Below, piece by piece: positions 6,811-14,759 of a DNA stretch of 16,526 nt (its first letter is position 1; each line of letters opens with the position of its first letter). Source of the DNA: JBLIKP01 sp047635375 (GTDB lineage Bacteria > Bacteroidota > Bacteroidia > Sphingobacteriales > Sphingobacteriaceae). The notes beneath the pieces were generated by a model. That model was not told the DNA's origin, did no database searches, and worked only from the letters and a program-made list of their open reading frames with translations. Both the position numbers and the translations under genes were made by a program. The stretch is from contig JBLIKP010000055.1 of assembly GCA_047635375.1 (NCBI GenBank), positions 1 to 16,526 on the forward strand, in the 5' to 3' direction.

Positions 6811-7278
6811 ATGGTGAAAAAGGAAGTTGAAGATAAGTTAAGTGCCTGGGTTGAAGAGCTTTTGGAAGGTTCTGAATTTTATCTATTGGAGATAAAAGTA
6901 CTCCCAAGAGAGCGAATTATCGTCTTAGCTGATGGTATGAACGGAATTCCGATTGCCAAATGCAGTGAAATCAGTCGCCACATTGGAGATTTGGTTGAAG
7001 AAACTGAATTAATTACGCATGCTTACACCTTGGAGGTTTCGTCGCCAGGCTTAGATAAGCCGCTTGTAGACATTCGTCAATATCAGAAAAATATAGGTAA
7101 CGAATTTGACGTGTGGCTTACCGACAGTAGCTATCACAATGGTATACTTAAGGCTGTAGCCGATGGAAATCTAACCTTCGAGATGAAGAAAAAAATAGAT
7201 AAGAAGAAAGTGGAACTTGTAGAAACGCATTTAACACTTGACCAAATACAACAAGCAAAAGTAAAAATCACTTTTTAA
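6811..7278 (+). CDS. rimP: Ribosome maturation factor RimP
   Basis: RimP assists assembly of the 30S ribosomal subunit. The 155-residue product starting at 6811 matches the family's usual length. It shows the N-terminal alpha/beta domain (LLEIKVLPRERIIVLADGMNGI), the conserved CSEISRHIGDLVEE segment, the hallmark YTLEVSSPGLDKPL, and a C-terminal SH3-like domain ending with the QAKVKITF strand. A longer frame opens at ATG 6775 but would add a hydrophobic MSPLFIYLIFFS and places the start inside a strong hairpin; MVKKEVEDKLSAW is the family-like N-terminus, so 6811 is preferred. It is the first gene of rimP-nusA-infB, a widespread arrangement, and nusA follows after 10 bp. A promoter at 6713-6743 and the leader hairpin precede it. 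Confidence 0.93.
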   Translation: MVKKEVEDKLSAWVEELLEGSEFYLLEIKVLPRERIIVLADGMNGIPIAKCSEISRHIGDLVEETELITHAYTLEVSSPGLDKPLVDIRQYQKNIGNEFDVWLTDSSYHNGILKAVADGNLTFEMKKKIDKKKVELVETHLTLDQIQQAKVKITF

Positions 7279-7288
7279 GCATATAAAA

Positions 7289-8527
7289 ATGTCGAACATC
7301 AATTTAATTGATTCGTTTTCCGAGTTTAAGGAATTTAAGAATATTGATCGCCCCACCATGATGAAGGTGTTGGAGGAAGTATTTAGAAGCATGCTTCGTA
7401 AGAAATACACCACCGACGAAGGTTTTGATATCATTATCAACACTGAAAATGGTGACCTTGAAATTTACCGTAACCGTGTTATTGTTGAAGACGGAATGGT
7501 AGAGGATGAAATGTTAGAAATCGAACTTAGTGAAGCATTAAAAATCGAAGCCGACTTTGAAGTAGGTGAAGATGCAATTGAAGAGGTTAAGTTAGAAGAT
7601 TTTGGACGTAGAGCAATATTAGCAGCTCGTCAAACTTTAGTTTCTAAAATTTTAGAACTAGAGAAAGATGAAATATATAAAAAATATAAAGATCGTGTTG
7701 GAGAGATTGTAACGGGTGAAGTTTACCAAGTTTGGAAACGTGAAGCCCTACTTCTTGACGATGAAGGAACAGAGCTTATTCTTCCAAAAGAAGAGCAAAT
7801 CCCTGCCGATTACTTTAAAAAAGGAGATAATGCCCGTGCGGTGGTATTGAAAGTTGAGATGCACAACTCCAATCCACGTATTATTATTTCTAGAACTAAT
7901 CCAATTTTTCTTGAGCGTTTGTTTGAGATGGAAGTTCCAGAAATTTTTGACGGACTTATTACAATAAAAAACATTGTCCGCGAACCAGGAGAGCGTGCAA
8001 AAGTTGCAGTGGAAAGTTACGACGACCGTATCGATCCAGTTGGAGCTTGTGTAGGTATGAAAGGTTCACGTATTCACGGAATTGTCCGTGAGTTACGCAA
8101 TGAAAATATTGACGTTATCAATTTCACCAGCAACATCTCGTTGTTTATCACTCGCGCCCTTAGCCCTGCGAAGATTAACACGATTAAGTTGGATGAGGAT
8201 AACAAGCATGCTTCAGTGTTCTTAAACCCTGATCAAGTTTCTTTGGCCATCGGAAAAGGTGGACATAATATTAAGCTTGCAGGAAAATTAACTGGTTATG
8301 AAATCGATGTTTACCGTGATTCCGACGTAGAAGAGGAGGAAGACGTAGAACTAGATGAATTTACTGATGAGATTGACGCTGGAGTTATCGCTGTGTTAAA
8401 AGAGATTGGTTGTGAGACTGCTAAGAGTGTATTAGCAATTTCTAAAGCCGAAATAATGGAAAAAACTGAGCTTGAAGAAGACGTAGTTGACCAGTTGCTT
8501 GAAGTATTCAAATCTGAATTTGAATAA
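7289..8527 (+). CDS. nusA: Transcription termination/antitermination factor NusA
   Basis: NusA binds RNA polymerase and nascent RNA, modulating pausing, termination and antitermination. The 412 residues show the domains in order: the RNA-polymerase-binding N-terminal domain (about 1-130, with RPTMMKVLEEVFRSMLRKKY), an S1 domain (about 135-200, GEIVTGEVYQVW), KH1 (DRIDPVGACVGMKGSRI, near 247-263), KH2 (PDQVSLAIGKGGHNIKLA, near 313-330), and an acidic linker with one helix-hairpin-helix-like C-terminal segment (about 360-412). It lacks the repeated C-terminal domains of the E. coli protein, as is normal outside proteobacteria. The gene lies 10 bp after rimP and 67 bp before infB. In E. coli NusA influences expression of its own operon, which makes the leader hairpin upstream of rimP of interest. 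Confidence 0.97.
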   Translation: MSNINLIDSFSEFKEFKNIDRPTMMKVLEEVFRSMLRKKYTTDEGFDIIINTENGDLEIYRNRVIVEDGMVEDEMLEIELSEALKIEADFEVGEDAIEEVKLEDFGRRAILAARQTLVSKILELEKDEIYKKYKDRVGEIVTGEVYQVWKREALLLDDEGTELILPKEEQIPADYFKKGDNARAVVLKVEMHNSNPRIIISRTNPIFLERLFEMEVPEIFDGLITIKNIVREPGERAKVAVESYDDRIDPVGACVGMKGSRIHGIVRELRNENIDVINFTSNISLFITRALSPAKINTIKLDEDNKHASVFLNPDQVSLAIGKGGHNIKLAGKLTGYEIDVYRDSDVEEEEDVELDEFTDEIDAGVIAVLKEIGCETAKSVLAISKAEIMEKTELEEDVVDQLLEVFKSEFE

Positions 8528-8594
8528 TTTGTGCTAATTTAACAGCAGCATATCCCATATAATAAGAATAAGAATTCAACGGAAGAGGATTTAA

Positions 8595-11500
8595 ATGTCA
8601 GAAACCGACAAACAAATTAGGATTAGTAAGGTAGCAAAGGAGCTAAATATTGGACTTTCTACCATTACCGACCATCTAGCTAAAAAGGGCTTTGAGGTGG
8701 ACGCTAAACCTACGGCTAAAATTACCGATAAGATGTACAAGGTACTTCTCGACGAGTTCGAGAAGGATAAAAACCTTAAAGAGAAATCTGAAAAGATTAA
8801 CATCGGGAATGTGCGCCGTGAGGATGTGTCTATTAAAGAGGCTGAGGAAAAGAAATCTGCTGAGAAAGAAGAAGCTCAGGAAGAAATTCTAATCCAGAAT
8901 GTTGCCCCATCGGCACCAGCCGCACCTAAAGCAGCTCCTGTAAAGGAAGAGCTAAAAGAAGAACCAAAGAAGGAAACTCCTAAACCGGTAGAACCAAAGG
9001 TTGAAGCCCCAAAAGCTGAACCTAAGGAAGAACCGAAAAAAGCGGATCCTGTTGCTGAGGTTGAAAAAGATGCCCCAAAAACTGAGGTTAAAGCTGTGGC
9101 TAAGGAAGAACCTAAAGCTGAAGCAAAACCTGAGCCAAGGGAAAAGCCAAAAGCCGAAGTTAAAAAGGAAGAGCCTAAGGCTGAAACCCCGAAAGAAGAG
9201 GTAAAAAAGGAAGAACCAAAGGTTGAGGAAAGCAAAGGCGGACTAAAAGTTTTGGGTAAAATCGAATTACCTTCAAAACAACATAAAGGAAAAAAGAAAG
9301 AAGTTCCAAAAGCCGTTTCTAAACCTGCTCCTAAAGTAGAGGACAAAAAGGAAGAACCTAAGGCGAAAGAACCTAAGGCTGAAGCTCCTAAAGCGGTTGA
9401 GACCCAAAAGGTAGAAGCTCCAAAAGCTGGTACTCCGAAATCTGACGTGAAACCAGAGGTGCCAAAAGAAGCTCCAAAAGCTAAAGCCAAAAAGGAAGAG
9501 CTAAAGAAAGAAGAGCCTACAGTCGATGATAAGCCAAAGGAAATTGAAGTAGTACGTGCTCGCGCAGGGAAGCTCGAAGGTCCAAAGGTTATGGGTAAAA
9601 TTGAATTACCTGAAAAGAGAAAATCTAAACCAGTGGCTTCTTCACACAAGCCACTTGCCGATAAAAAACGTAAACGTAAACGTAAACCAACACCAGGTGG
9701 AGCTCCAGGAACTGGGACTCCAAATACTAGCGCTGGTAACCGTAGTGGAGACAGTCGTAGTAGTAGTGGTGGCGGACAACGTGGTGGCCCTCCAGCACGT
9801 GGACGAAGAGTGCCGAAGGCAGAGCTTACAGACAAGCAAATTCAGGAGCAAATCAAGCAGACCCTTGCCCGTTTAAGTGGTGGTGGAAAGCAAAATAAAC
9901 AAGCAAACCGTTCCAAATATCGTCGTGCTAAACGTGATGAGAAAGCCGAAATGGCCGACATCGAAATGGAATTAGAAGCTCACGAAACAAAGAAAATTAA
10001 GGTTACGGAATTCGTAACGGTTAATGAACTTGCTACGTTGATGGAAGCTAACCCAGGTGAAATTATTGGAACCTGTATGGGATTAGGAATCATCGTTTCT
10101 ATTAACCAACGATTAGATGCCGAGACTTTAACTATTGTTGCTGATGAATTCGGATATGAAGTAGAATTCGTTTCTGCGGATGTTCAAGAGGCAATTGAAG
10201 AGATTGAGGACGATCCAAAAGACTTAAGAGACCGTGCACCTATCGTAACTGTTATGGGTCACGTCGATCACGGAAAAACTTCCTTACTGGATTACGTACG
10301 TTCTGCAAACGTAATCGGGGGTGAAGCTGGGGGTATCACGCAGCACATTGGTGCTTACGAGGTTACTCTGGATTCCGGAAAGAAAATAACATTCCTTGAT
10401 ACACCGGGTCACGAAGCGTTTACCGCAATGCGTGCTCGTGGTGCTCAAGTAACTGACCTTTGTGTTATCGTGATTGCAGCTGATGATGCGGTGATGCCTC
10501 AAACTATTGAAGCAATAAATCACGCACAAGCTGCTGGAGTGCCAATGGTATTTGCGATTAACAAGGTTGACCGAGACACTGCAAATCCACAGAAAATACG
10601 GGAACAACTTGCAGAGTTAAACATTCTTGTTGAAGATTGGGGTGGTAAATTCCAAGTTCAAGAGATTTCAGCAAAATTCGGTACTAACATCGATGAGCTT
10701 CTTGAAAAGGTTTTATTAGAAGCTGAACTTCTTGAATTACAAGCAAACCCGTCTAGAAAAGCACAGGGAACTGTGGTTGAGGCTATGCTTGATAAGGGTC
10801 GTGGTATTGTAACTACAATCTTGGTTCAAACAGGTACACTTCGTGTAGGAGACGCAATTCTTGCAGGTTGTCACAGTGGTAAAGTAAAAGCCATGTTCAA
10901 CGAACGTGGAAAACAAATAATTGAGGCTGGTCCTTCTACTCCAGTTCAGGTTCTTGGTATGAACGGTGCACCACAAGCGGGTGACAAGTTTCACGAGATG
11001 GATACTGAACAGGAAGCGAAAGAAATTGCTAACAAACGTCTGCAATTACAACGTGAGCAAGGAATCAGAACTCAGAAACATATTACTCTTGATGAAATCG
11101 GTCGTCGTTTGGCGGTGGGTAACTTCAAGGAGCTTAACCTTATCATTAAAGGGGATGTGGATGGATCTGTGGAAGCACTTTCAGATTCGTTATTGAAACT
11201 TTCAACTGAGGAAATTCAAATTAATGTTATTCATAAGTCGGTAGGTCAGATCTCAGAATCTGATGTTCTTTTAGCTACTGCTTCTGATGCGATTATTATT
11301 GGTTTCCAAGTAAGACCTAGCCCAAGTGCTAGAAAACTTGCTGAGAAGGAAGAAATCGACATCCGTCTATACTCAATTATCTACCAAGCTATCGATGAAC
11401 TTAAGCAAGCGATGGAAGGAATGCTTTCACCTGAGATTCAGGAGAAAATTGTTGCTAACGTAGAAATTAGAGACGTATTCAAAATCACCCGTGTTGGAAC

Positions 11501-11738
11501 GGTTGCTGGTTGTATGGTTCTTGATGGAAAAATCAGACGTGACCATAAAATCAGGATCATCCGCGAAGGAGTTGTTAAATACTCTGGGGAGATTGGCGCA
11601 CTTAAACGTTTTAAAGACGACGTTAAAGAAGTTGCTACCGGATATGAATGTGGACTAAGCATTAAAAATTACAACGACCTTAAAGTCGGCGATATTGTTG
11701 AAGCCTACGAAGAGGTTGAAGTGAAAAGAAAACTTTAA
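8595..11738 (+). CDS. infB: Translation initiation factor IF-2
   Basis: IF-2 is the GTPase that places fMet-tRNA on the 30S subunit and promotes subunit joining. The 1047 residues begin with an IF2_N module (about 8-60, IRISKVAKELNIGLSTITDH). Next comes a long Lys/Pro/Glu/Ala-rich linker (about 65-440) built of EPKAE-like units, holding two copies of GKIELP (218-226 and 331-339 within KVxGKIELP) and a KRKRKRK patch. A second IF2_N-like region follows (about 470-540). The G domain has GHVDHGKT (555-562), DTPGHEAF (602-609) and NKVD (656-659). The beta-barrel and C-terminal domains end at EVKRKL. A GGAAGAGGA sequence at 8581-8589, 5 bases before the ATG, resembles a Shine-Dalgarno, uncommon in this phylum. 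It is the last gene before the 11743 terminator. Confidence 0.97.
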   Translation: MSETDKQIRISKVAKELNIGLSTITDHLAKKGFEVDAKPTAKITDKMYKVLLDEFEKDKNLKEKSEKINIGNVRREDVSIKEAEEKKSAEKEEAQEEILIQNVAPSAPAAPKAAPVKEELKEEPKKETPKPVEPKVEAPKAEPKEEPKKADPVAEVEKDAPKTEVKAVAKEEPKAEAKPEPREKPKAEVKKEEPKAETPKEEVKKEEPKVEESKGGLKVLGKIELPSKQHKGKKKEVPKAVSKPAPKVEDKKEEPKAKEPKAEAPKAVETQKVEAPKAGTPKSDVKPEVPKEAPKAKAKKEELKKEEPTVDDKPKEIEVVRARAGKLEGPKVMGKIELPEKRKSKPVASSHKPLADKKRKRKRKPTPGGAPGTGTPNTSAGNRSGDSRSSSGGGQRGGPPARGRRVPKAELTDKQIQEQIKQTLARLSGGGKQNKQANRSKYRRAKRDEKAEMADIEMELEAHETKKIKVTEFVTVNELATLMEANPGEIIGTCMGLGIIVSINQRLDAETLTIVADEFGYEVEFVSADVQEAIEEIEDDPKDLRDRAPIVTVMGHVDHGKTSLLDYVRSANVIGGEAGGITQHIGAYEVTLDSGKKITFLDTPGHEAFTAMRARGAQVTDLCVIVIAADDAVMPQTIEAINHAQAAGVPMVFAINKVDRDTANPQKIREQLAELNILVEDWGGKFQVQEISAKFGTNIDELLEKVLLEAELLELQANPSRKAQGTVVEAMLDKGRGIVTTILVQTGTLRVGDAILAGCHSGKVKAMFNERGKQIIEAGPSTPVQVLGMNGAPQAGDKFHEMDTEQEAKEIANKRLQLQREQGIRTQKHITLDEIGRRLAVGNFKELNLIIKGDVDGSVEALSDSLLKLSTEEIQINVIHKSVGQISESDVLLATASDAIIIGFQVRPSPSARKLAEKEEIDIRLYSIIYQAIDELKQAMEGMLSPEIQEKIVANVEIRDVFKITRVGTVAGCMVLDGKIRRDHKIRIIREGVVKYSGEIGALKRFKDDVKEVATGYECGLSIKNYNDLKVGDIVEAYEEVEVKRKL
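8919..9611 (+). repeat. Degenerate EPKAE-type repeat region inside infB
   Basis: Codons in this stretch encode many imperfect units such as EEPKAE, APKAE and KEEPK. At DNA level they recur as variants of gaagaacctaaagctgaa. The units are irregular in length and codon choice, so the tract is a low-complexity linker rather than an exact tandem array. The biased composition also opens a long artificial frame on the opposite strand. Confidence 0.75.
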
Positions 11739-11742
11739 TAAC

Positions 11743-11775
11743 AAGGCGGGCTATAACGGCCCGCCTTTCTTGTTT
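11743..11775 (+). terminator. Intrinsic terminator after infB
   Basis: AAGGCGGGC (11743-11751) pairs with GCCCGCCTT (11759-11767) in a 9-bp GC-rich stem with a 7-base loop, followed by TCTTGTTTT. It starts 5 bases after the infB stop codon and should end the rimP-nusA-infB transcript. Confidence 0.87.
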
Positions 11776-11793
11776 TCTTCCAAAGGGAACTTA

Positions 11794-11822
11794 TTGAAGT
11801 CTTGCCTAATTTTATAATTTTG
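11794..11822 (+). promoter_or_regulatory. Putative promoter of maeB
   Basis: TTG at 11794-11796, an 18-base spacer and TAATTTTG at 11815-11822 fit the Bacteroidota promoter pattern. It follows directly after a terminator, where a new promoter is required. The -7 box ends only 8 bases before the maeB ATG, so the transcript would be leaderless or nearly so. Confidence 0.55.
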
Positions 11823-11830
11823 ACTCTCCT

Positions 11831-14116
11831 ATGAATAAAAACCCGGCAAAAAAATCTTCCTCAAGAAAAATCAAGGATGCACTTGATTATCACTCTCTAG
11901 GACGTCCTGGTAAGATTGAGGTTATTCCAACTAAACCAACCAACTCCCAGCGAGATCTTTCTCTAGCGTATTCGCCTGGCGTGGCTGAGCCTTGCTTAAA
12001 AATCGCTGAAAACGTGGAGGATGTGTACAAGTACACTTCTAAGGGAAACCTTGTTGCGGTTATTTCAAACGGAACCGCCGTTTTAGGACTCGGAAACATT
12101 GGGCCTGAAGCATCTAAACCGGTGATGGAAGGTAAAGGCTTATTATTCAAAATTTTTGCCGACATCGATGTTTTCGACTTGGAGCTTAACTGCACTACAG
12201 CCGATGATTTCGTGCATATTGTGAAGGCTTTAGAGCCGACATTTGGTGGTGTAAACTTAGAAGATATTAAAGCGCCCGAGTGTTTTGAAATAGAGGAGCG
12301 ACTTAAAAAGGAATTGAATATTCCGGTGATGCACGACGATCAACACGGTACGGCGATTATTTCGGCGGCAGCATTGATTAACGCACTTGCAATTCAAAAA
12401 AAGAAGATTGAAAAAGTAAAAATCGTAGTGTCCGGTGCCGGTGCAGCTGCGATTTCATGCTCTAAATTATACCTTTCCTTAGGAGCGAAAAAAGAAAACC
12501 TTGTAATGTGCGATAGCACGGGGGTTATCAATATGGAGAGAGAAAATCTCGACAAATCAAAACAGTTTTTCGCCACGAAAAGAAAAATCAAAACGATGTC
12601 CGATGCTCTTAACGATGCCGATGTTTTTATCGGTTTAAGTAAGGGGGATATCATGACGCCAAAAATGCTGAAAAGCATGCGCAAACGTCCTGTAGTTTTT
12701 GCAATGGCCAACCCTGATCCGGAGATAGATTACGATTTAGCCTGCGCAACACGCGATGATATAATTATGGCCACAGGTCGCTCCGACTTCCCTAATCAAG
12801 TGAATAACGTACTTGGATTTCCTTTTATTTTTAGAGGAGCTCTTGATGTTCGTGCTACGGAGATAAATGAAGCAATGAAAATTGCAGCAGTCCGTGCCAT
12901 CGCCGATTTAGCTAAAAAACCTGTTCCGGAAGCAGTAAATATGGCCTATAATAAGACCACAATTGTCTTTGGTAGAGAATATATTATTCCCAAGCCATTA
13001 GATTTTAGGCTAATTACCCACGTGGCCCCAGCAGTTGCTAAAGCCGCTATGGACTCAGGTGTTGCAAAACATGAAATTAAAGATTTTGATGCCTACCGAG
13101 AGGAATTAAAAACTCGTTTAGGTATAGACGATAAAATTTTCAAGGCAATTATCAACAAAGCCAAGAGCAACCCAAAAAGGGTTGTGTTTAGCGATGCCGA
13201 TAATATAAAAACGTTGAAAGCTGCCCAAATTGTGAAAGATGAAGGTATTGCCTTCCCTATCCTACTTGGAGATATTGATAAAATAAACGCGCTAATTGAA
13301 GAAAATAAATTAGAACTCGGCGACAGCCAAATTATTGATCCTAGAAAAGAGGATAAAAAGTTGGAGGAATTCGGAGAAATCTTATTCCAAAAAAGAAAAC
13401 GTCGTGGAATCACCCAATTTGAAGCTGTTAAGAAAATGCGCGACCGGAGTCATTACGGTGCCATGATGGTGGAGCTTGGCGAGGCCGACGCCATGGTTTC
13501 AGGCCTTACTAGAAAATACGCCGATACCATTAAGCCAGCTTTGCAGATTATAGGGACTGCTAAGGGAGTAAAAAAGGTGGCTGGAATGTACCTTATGTTC
13601 ACGAAGAAAGGTCCGCTTTTCTTTGCTGACACAACGGTAAACGTAGATCCAACCGCCGAAGATTTAGCTGAGATTACAAGAGTTGTTGCTGAATCTGTTC
13701 AGAAATTCAATATCCAGCCGCAAATAGCACTTTTAAGTTCATCCAACTTTGGTTCATATGAAGGGCCGAGTACCGTAAAGGTTCGAGAAGCTGCTGCAAT
13801 TCTACATGAAAAGTATCCAGGAATGATTGTGGATGGAGAAATTCAAGCAAATTTTGCATTAAACAAGCAACTTTTAAAGGACAACTTCCCATTTTCAACA
13901 TTGATAAATGGCCATACTAATACCCTTATTTTCCCAAACCTTGATGCAGGTAACATTGCGTATAAATTAATTCAAGAGTTAGGTGCGGCAGAGGCTATTG
14001 GTCCAATTTTAGTGGGCTTAAATAAACCGGTACACGTGCTTCAATTAGGAAGTTCAGTACGTGAAATTGTAAATATGGTAACCATCGCGGTGGTTGATGC
14101 CCAAACCAGAAGCTAA
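11831..14116 (+). CDS. maeB: NADP-dependent malic enzyme with phosphotransacetylase-like domain
   Basis: MaeB oxidatively decarboxylates malate to pyruvate and CO2, making NADPH. The 761 residues contain a malic enzyme half (about 1-425) and a C-terminal domain like phosphate acetyltransferase (about 430-761). In the first half, LAYSPGVAEPC (46-55) contains the catalytic Tyr47, GKGLLFK (101-107) holds a conserved lysine region, EDIKAPECFEIE (144-155) and HDDQHGTA (168-175) carry metal ligands, and SGAGAAA (201-207) is the dinucleotide-binding loop. The second half includes RVVFSDADNIKTLKAAQ, HYGAMMVELGEADAMVSG and the C-terminal VLQLGSSVREIVNMVTIAVVDAQ. In studied members this domain is not catalytic but mediates oligomerisation and acetyl-CoA regulation; that is family knowledge. 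ruvA starts 5 bp after the stop, so the genes are probably co-transcribed. Confidence 0.96.
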   Translation: MNKNPAKKSSSRKIKDALDYHSLGRPGKIEVIPTKPTNSQRDLSLAYSPGVAEPCLKIAENVEDVYKYTSKGNLVAVISNGTAVLGLGNIGPEASKPVMEGKGLLFKIFADIDVFDLELNCTTADDFVHIVKALEPTFGGVNLEDIKAPECFEIEERLKKELNIPVMHDDQHGTAIISAAALINALAIQKKKIEKVKIVVSGAGAAAISCSKLYLSLGAKKENLVMCDSTGVINMERENLDKSKQFFATKRKIKTMSDALNDADVFIGLSKGDIMTPKMLKSMRKRPVVFAMANPDPEIDYDLACATRDDIIMATGRSDFPNQVNNVLGFPFIFRGALDVRATEINEAMKIAAVRAIADLAKKPVPEAVNMAYNKTTIVFGREYIIPKPLDFRLITHVAPAVAKAAMDSGVAKHEIKDFDAYREELKTRLGIDDKIFKAIINKAKSNPKRVVFSDADNIKTLKAAQIVKDEGIAFPILLGDIDKINALIEENKLELGDSQIIDPRKEDKKLEEFGEILFQKRKRRGITQFEAVKKMRDRSHYGAMMVELGEADAMVSGLTRKYADTIKPALQIIGTAKGVKKVAGMYLMFTKKGPLFFADTTVNVDPTAEDLAEITRVVAESVQKFNIQPQIALLSSSNFGSYEGPSTVKVREAAAILHEKYPGMIVDGEIQANFALNKQLLKDNFPFSTLINGHTNTLIFPNLDAGNIAYKLIQELGAAEAIGPILVGLNKPVHVLQLGSSVREIVNMVTIAVVDAQTRS

Positions 14117-14121
14117 GATTT

Positions 14122-14706
14122 ATGATAGCATATCTTCAAGGAAAACTTGCCTATGTTAGTCCAACTGATGTAATCATTGATTGTAATGGTGTTGGCTATC
14201 GGGTGAATATTTCACTTTTTACATACGGAAGTCTCCCGAAACAAGAAAATATAAAACTCCACATTTATTATCATGTGAAAGAAGATGGTCATACCCTCTA
14301 TGGCTTTACTACTGAGGAGGAAAAAAATCTCTTTTCACATCTAATTTCAGTTTCTGGCGTTGGTCCCTCCACCGGCAGGATGATTCTTTCCTATGCAAAT
14401 CCAAACGAATTAAGAGCGGCTATTGTAAATGAAGATGTTGCTTTAATTAAAAGCATTAAAGGAATCGGTCCCAAATCGGCACAAAGATTAATTCTTGAAT
14501 TAAAAGATAAATTAGTAAAGGATGGAGTTTCTCCTGATTTATCTGGTTTATCAAACAATACTGAACGCAACGAAGCGTTACAAGCTTTGCTGATGTTAGG
14601 TTTCCCGAAACTTGGTGCAGAAAAGGCCATTGATGGTGTGATTAAATCCTCTGATGGACCACTTACGGTGGAAGAGCTGGTGAAAATGTCTCTTAAAAAG
14701 CTTTAA
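14122..14706 (+). CDS. ruvA: Holliday junction branch migration protein RuvA
   Basis: RuvA tetramers bind Holliday junctions and load the RuvB motor for branch migration during recombinational repair. The 194 residues match family length and show the OB-fold domain (1-62, starting MIAYLQGKLAYVSPTDVIID), and two helix-hairpin-helix motifs in domain II, LISVSGVGPSTGRMIL (about 74-89) and IKSIKGIGPKSAQRLILELK (about 110-129). The C-terminal RuvB-interacting domain (NEALQALLMLGFPKLGAEKAI, about 152-172) follows a flexible linker. The ATG lies 5 bp after maeB and the next gene, sprA, starts 53 bp after its stop, with no terminator between. As I recall, the maeB-ruvA-sprA order recurs in flavobacteria; ruvB and ruvC are not in the window. 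Confidence 0.96.
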   Translation: MIAYLQGKLAYVSPTDVIIDCNGVGYRVNISLFTYGSLPKQENIKLHIYYHVKEDGHTLYGFTTEEEKNLFSHLISVSGVGPSTGRMILSYANPNELRAAIVNEDVALIKSIKGIGPKSAQRLILELKDKLVKDGVSPDLSGLSNNTERNEALQALLMLGFPKLGAEKAIDGVIKSSDGPLTVEELVKMSLKKL

Positions 14707-14759
14707 TCCCTCTTTCCTTTAATCAATTAACCAAAATCGATAGGCATTAATCTTAATTT

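Noticed and set aside
9664..9690. Short cgtaaa repeat as a microsatellite or repeat array
   Set aside because: It only encodes a KRKRKRK patch within the IF-2 linker; three units are too few for an independent element.
8876..9835. 319-codon open frame opposite infB, rich in Ser, Phe, Gly and Ala
   Set aside because: It is the mirror of the Lys/Pro/Glu/Ala repeat codons of the IF-2 linker; composition has no natural protein character and the sense frame is certain.
10284..10607. 107-codon minus-strand frame opposite the IF-2 GTPase domain
   Set aside because: Shadow of a highly conserved coding region with no recognisable protein features.
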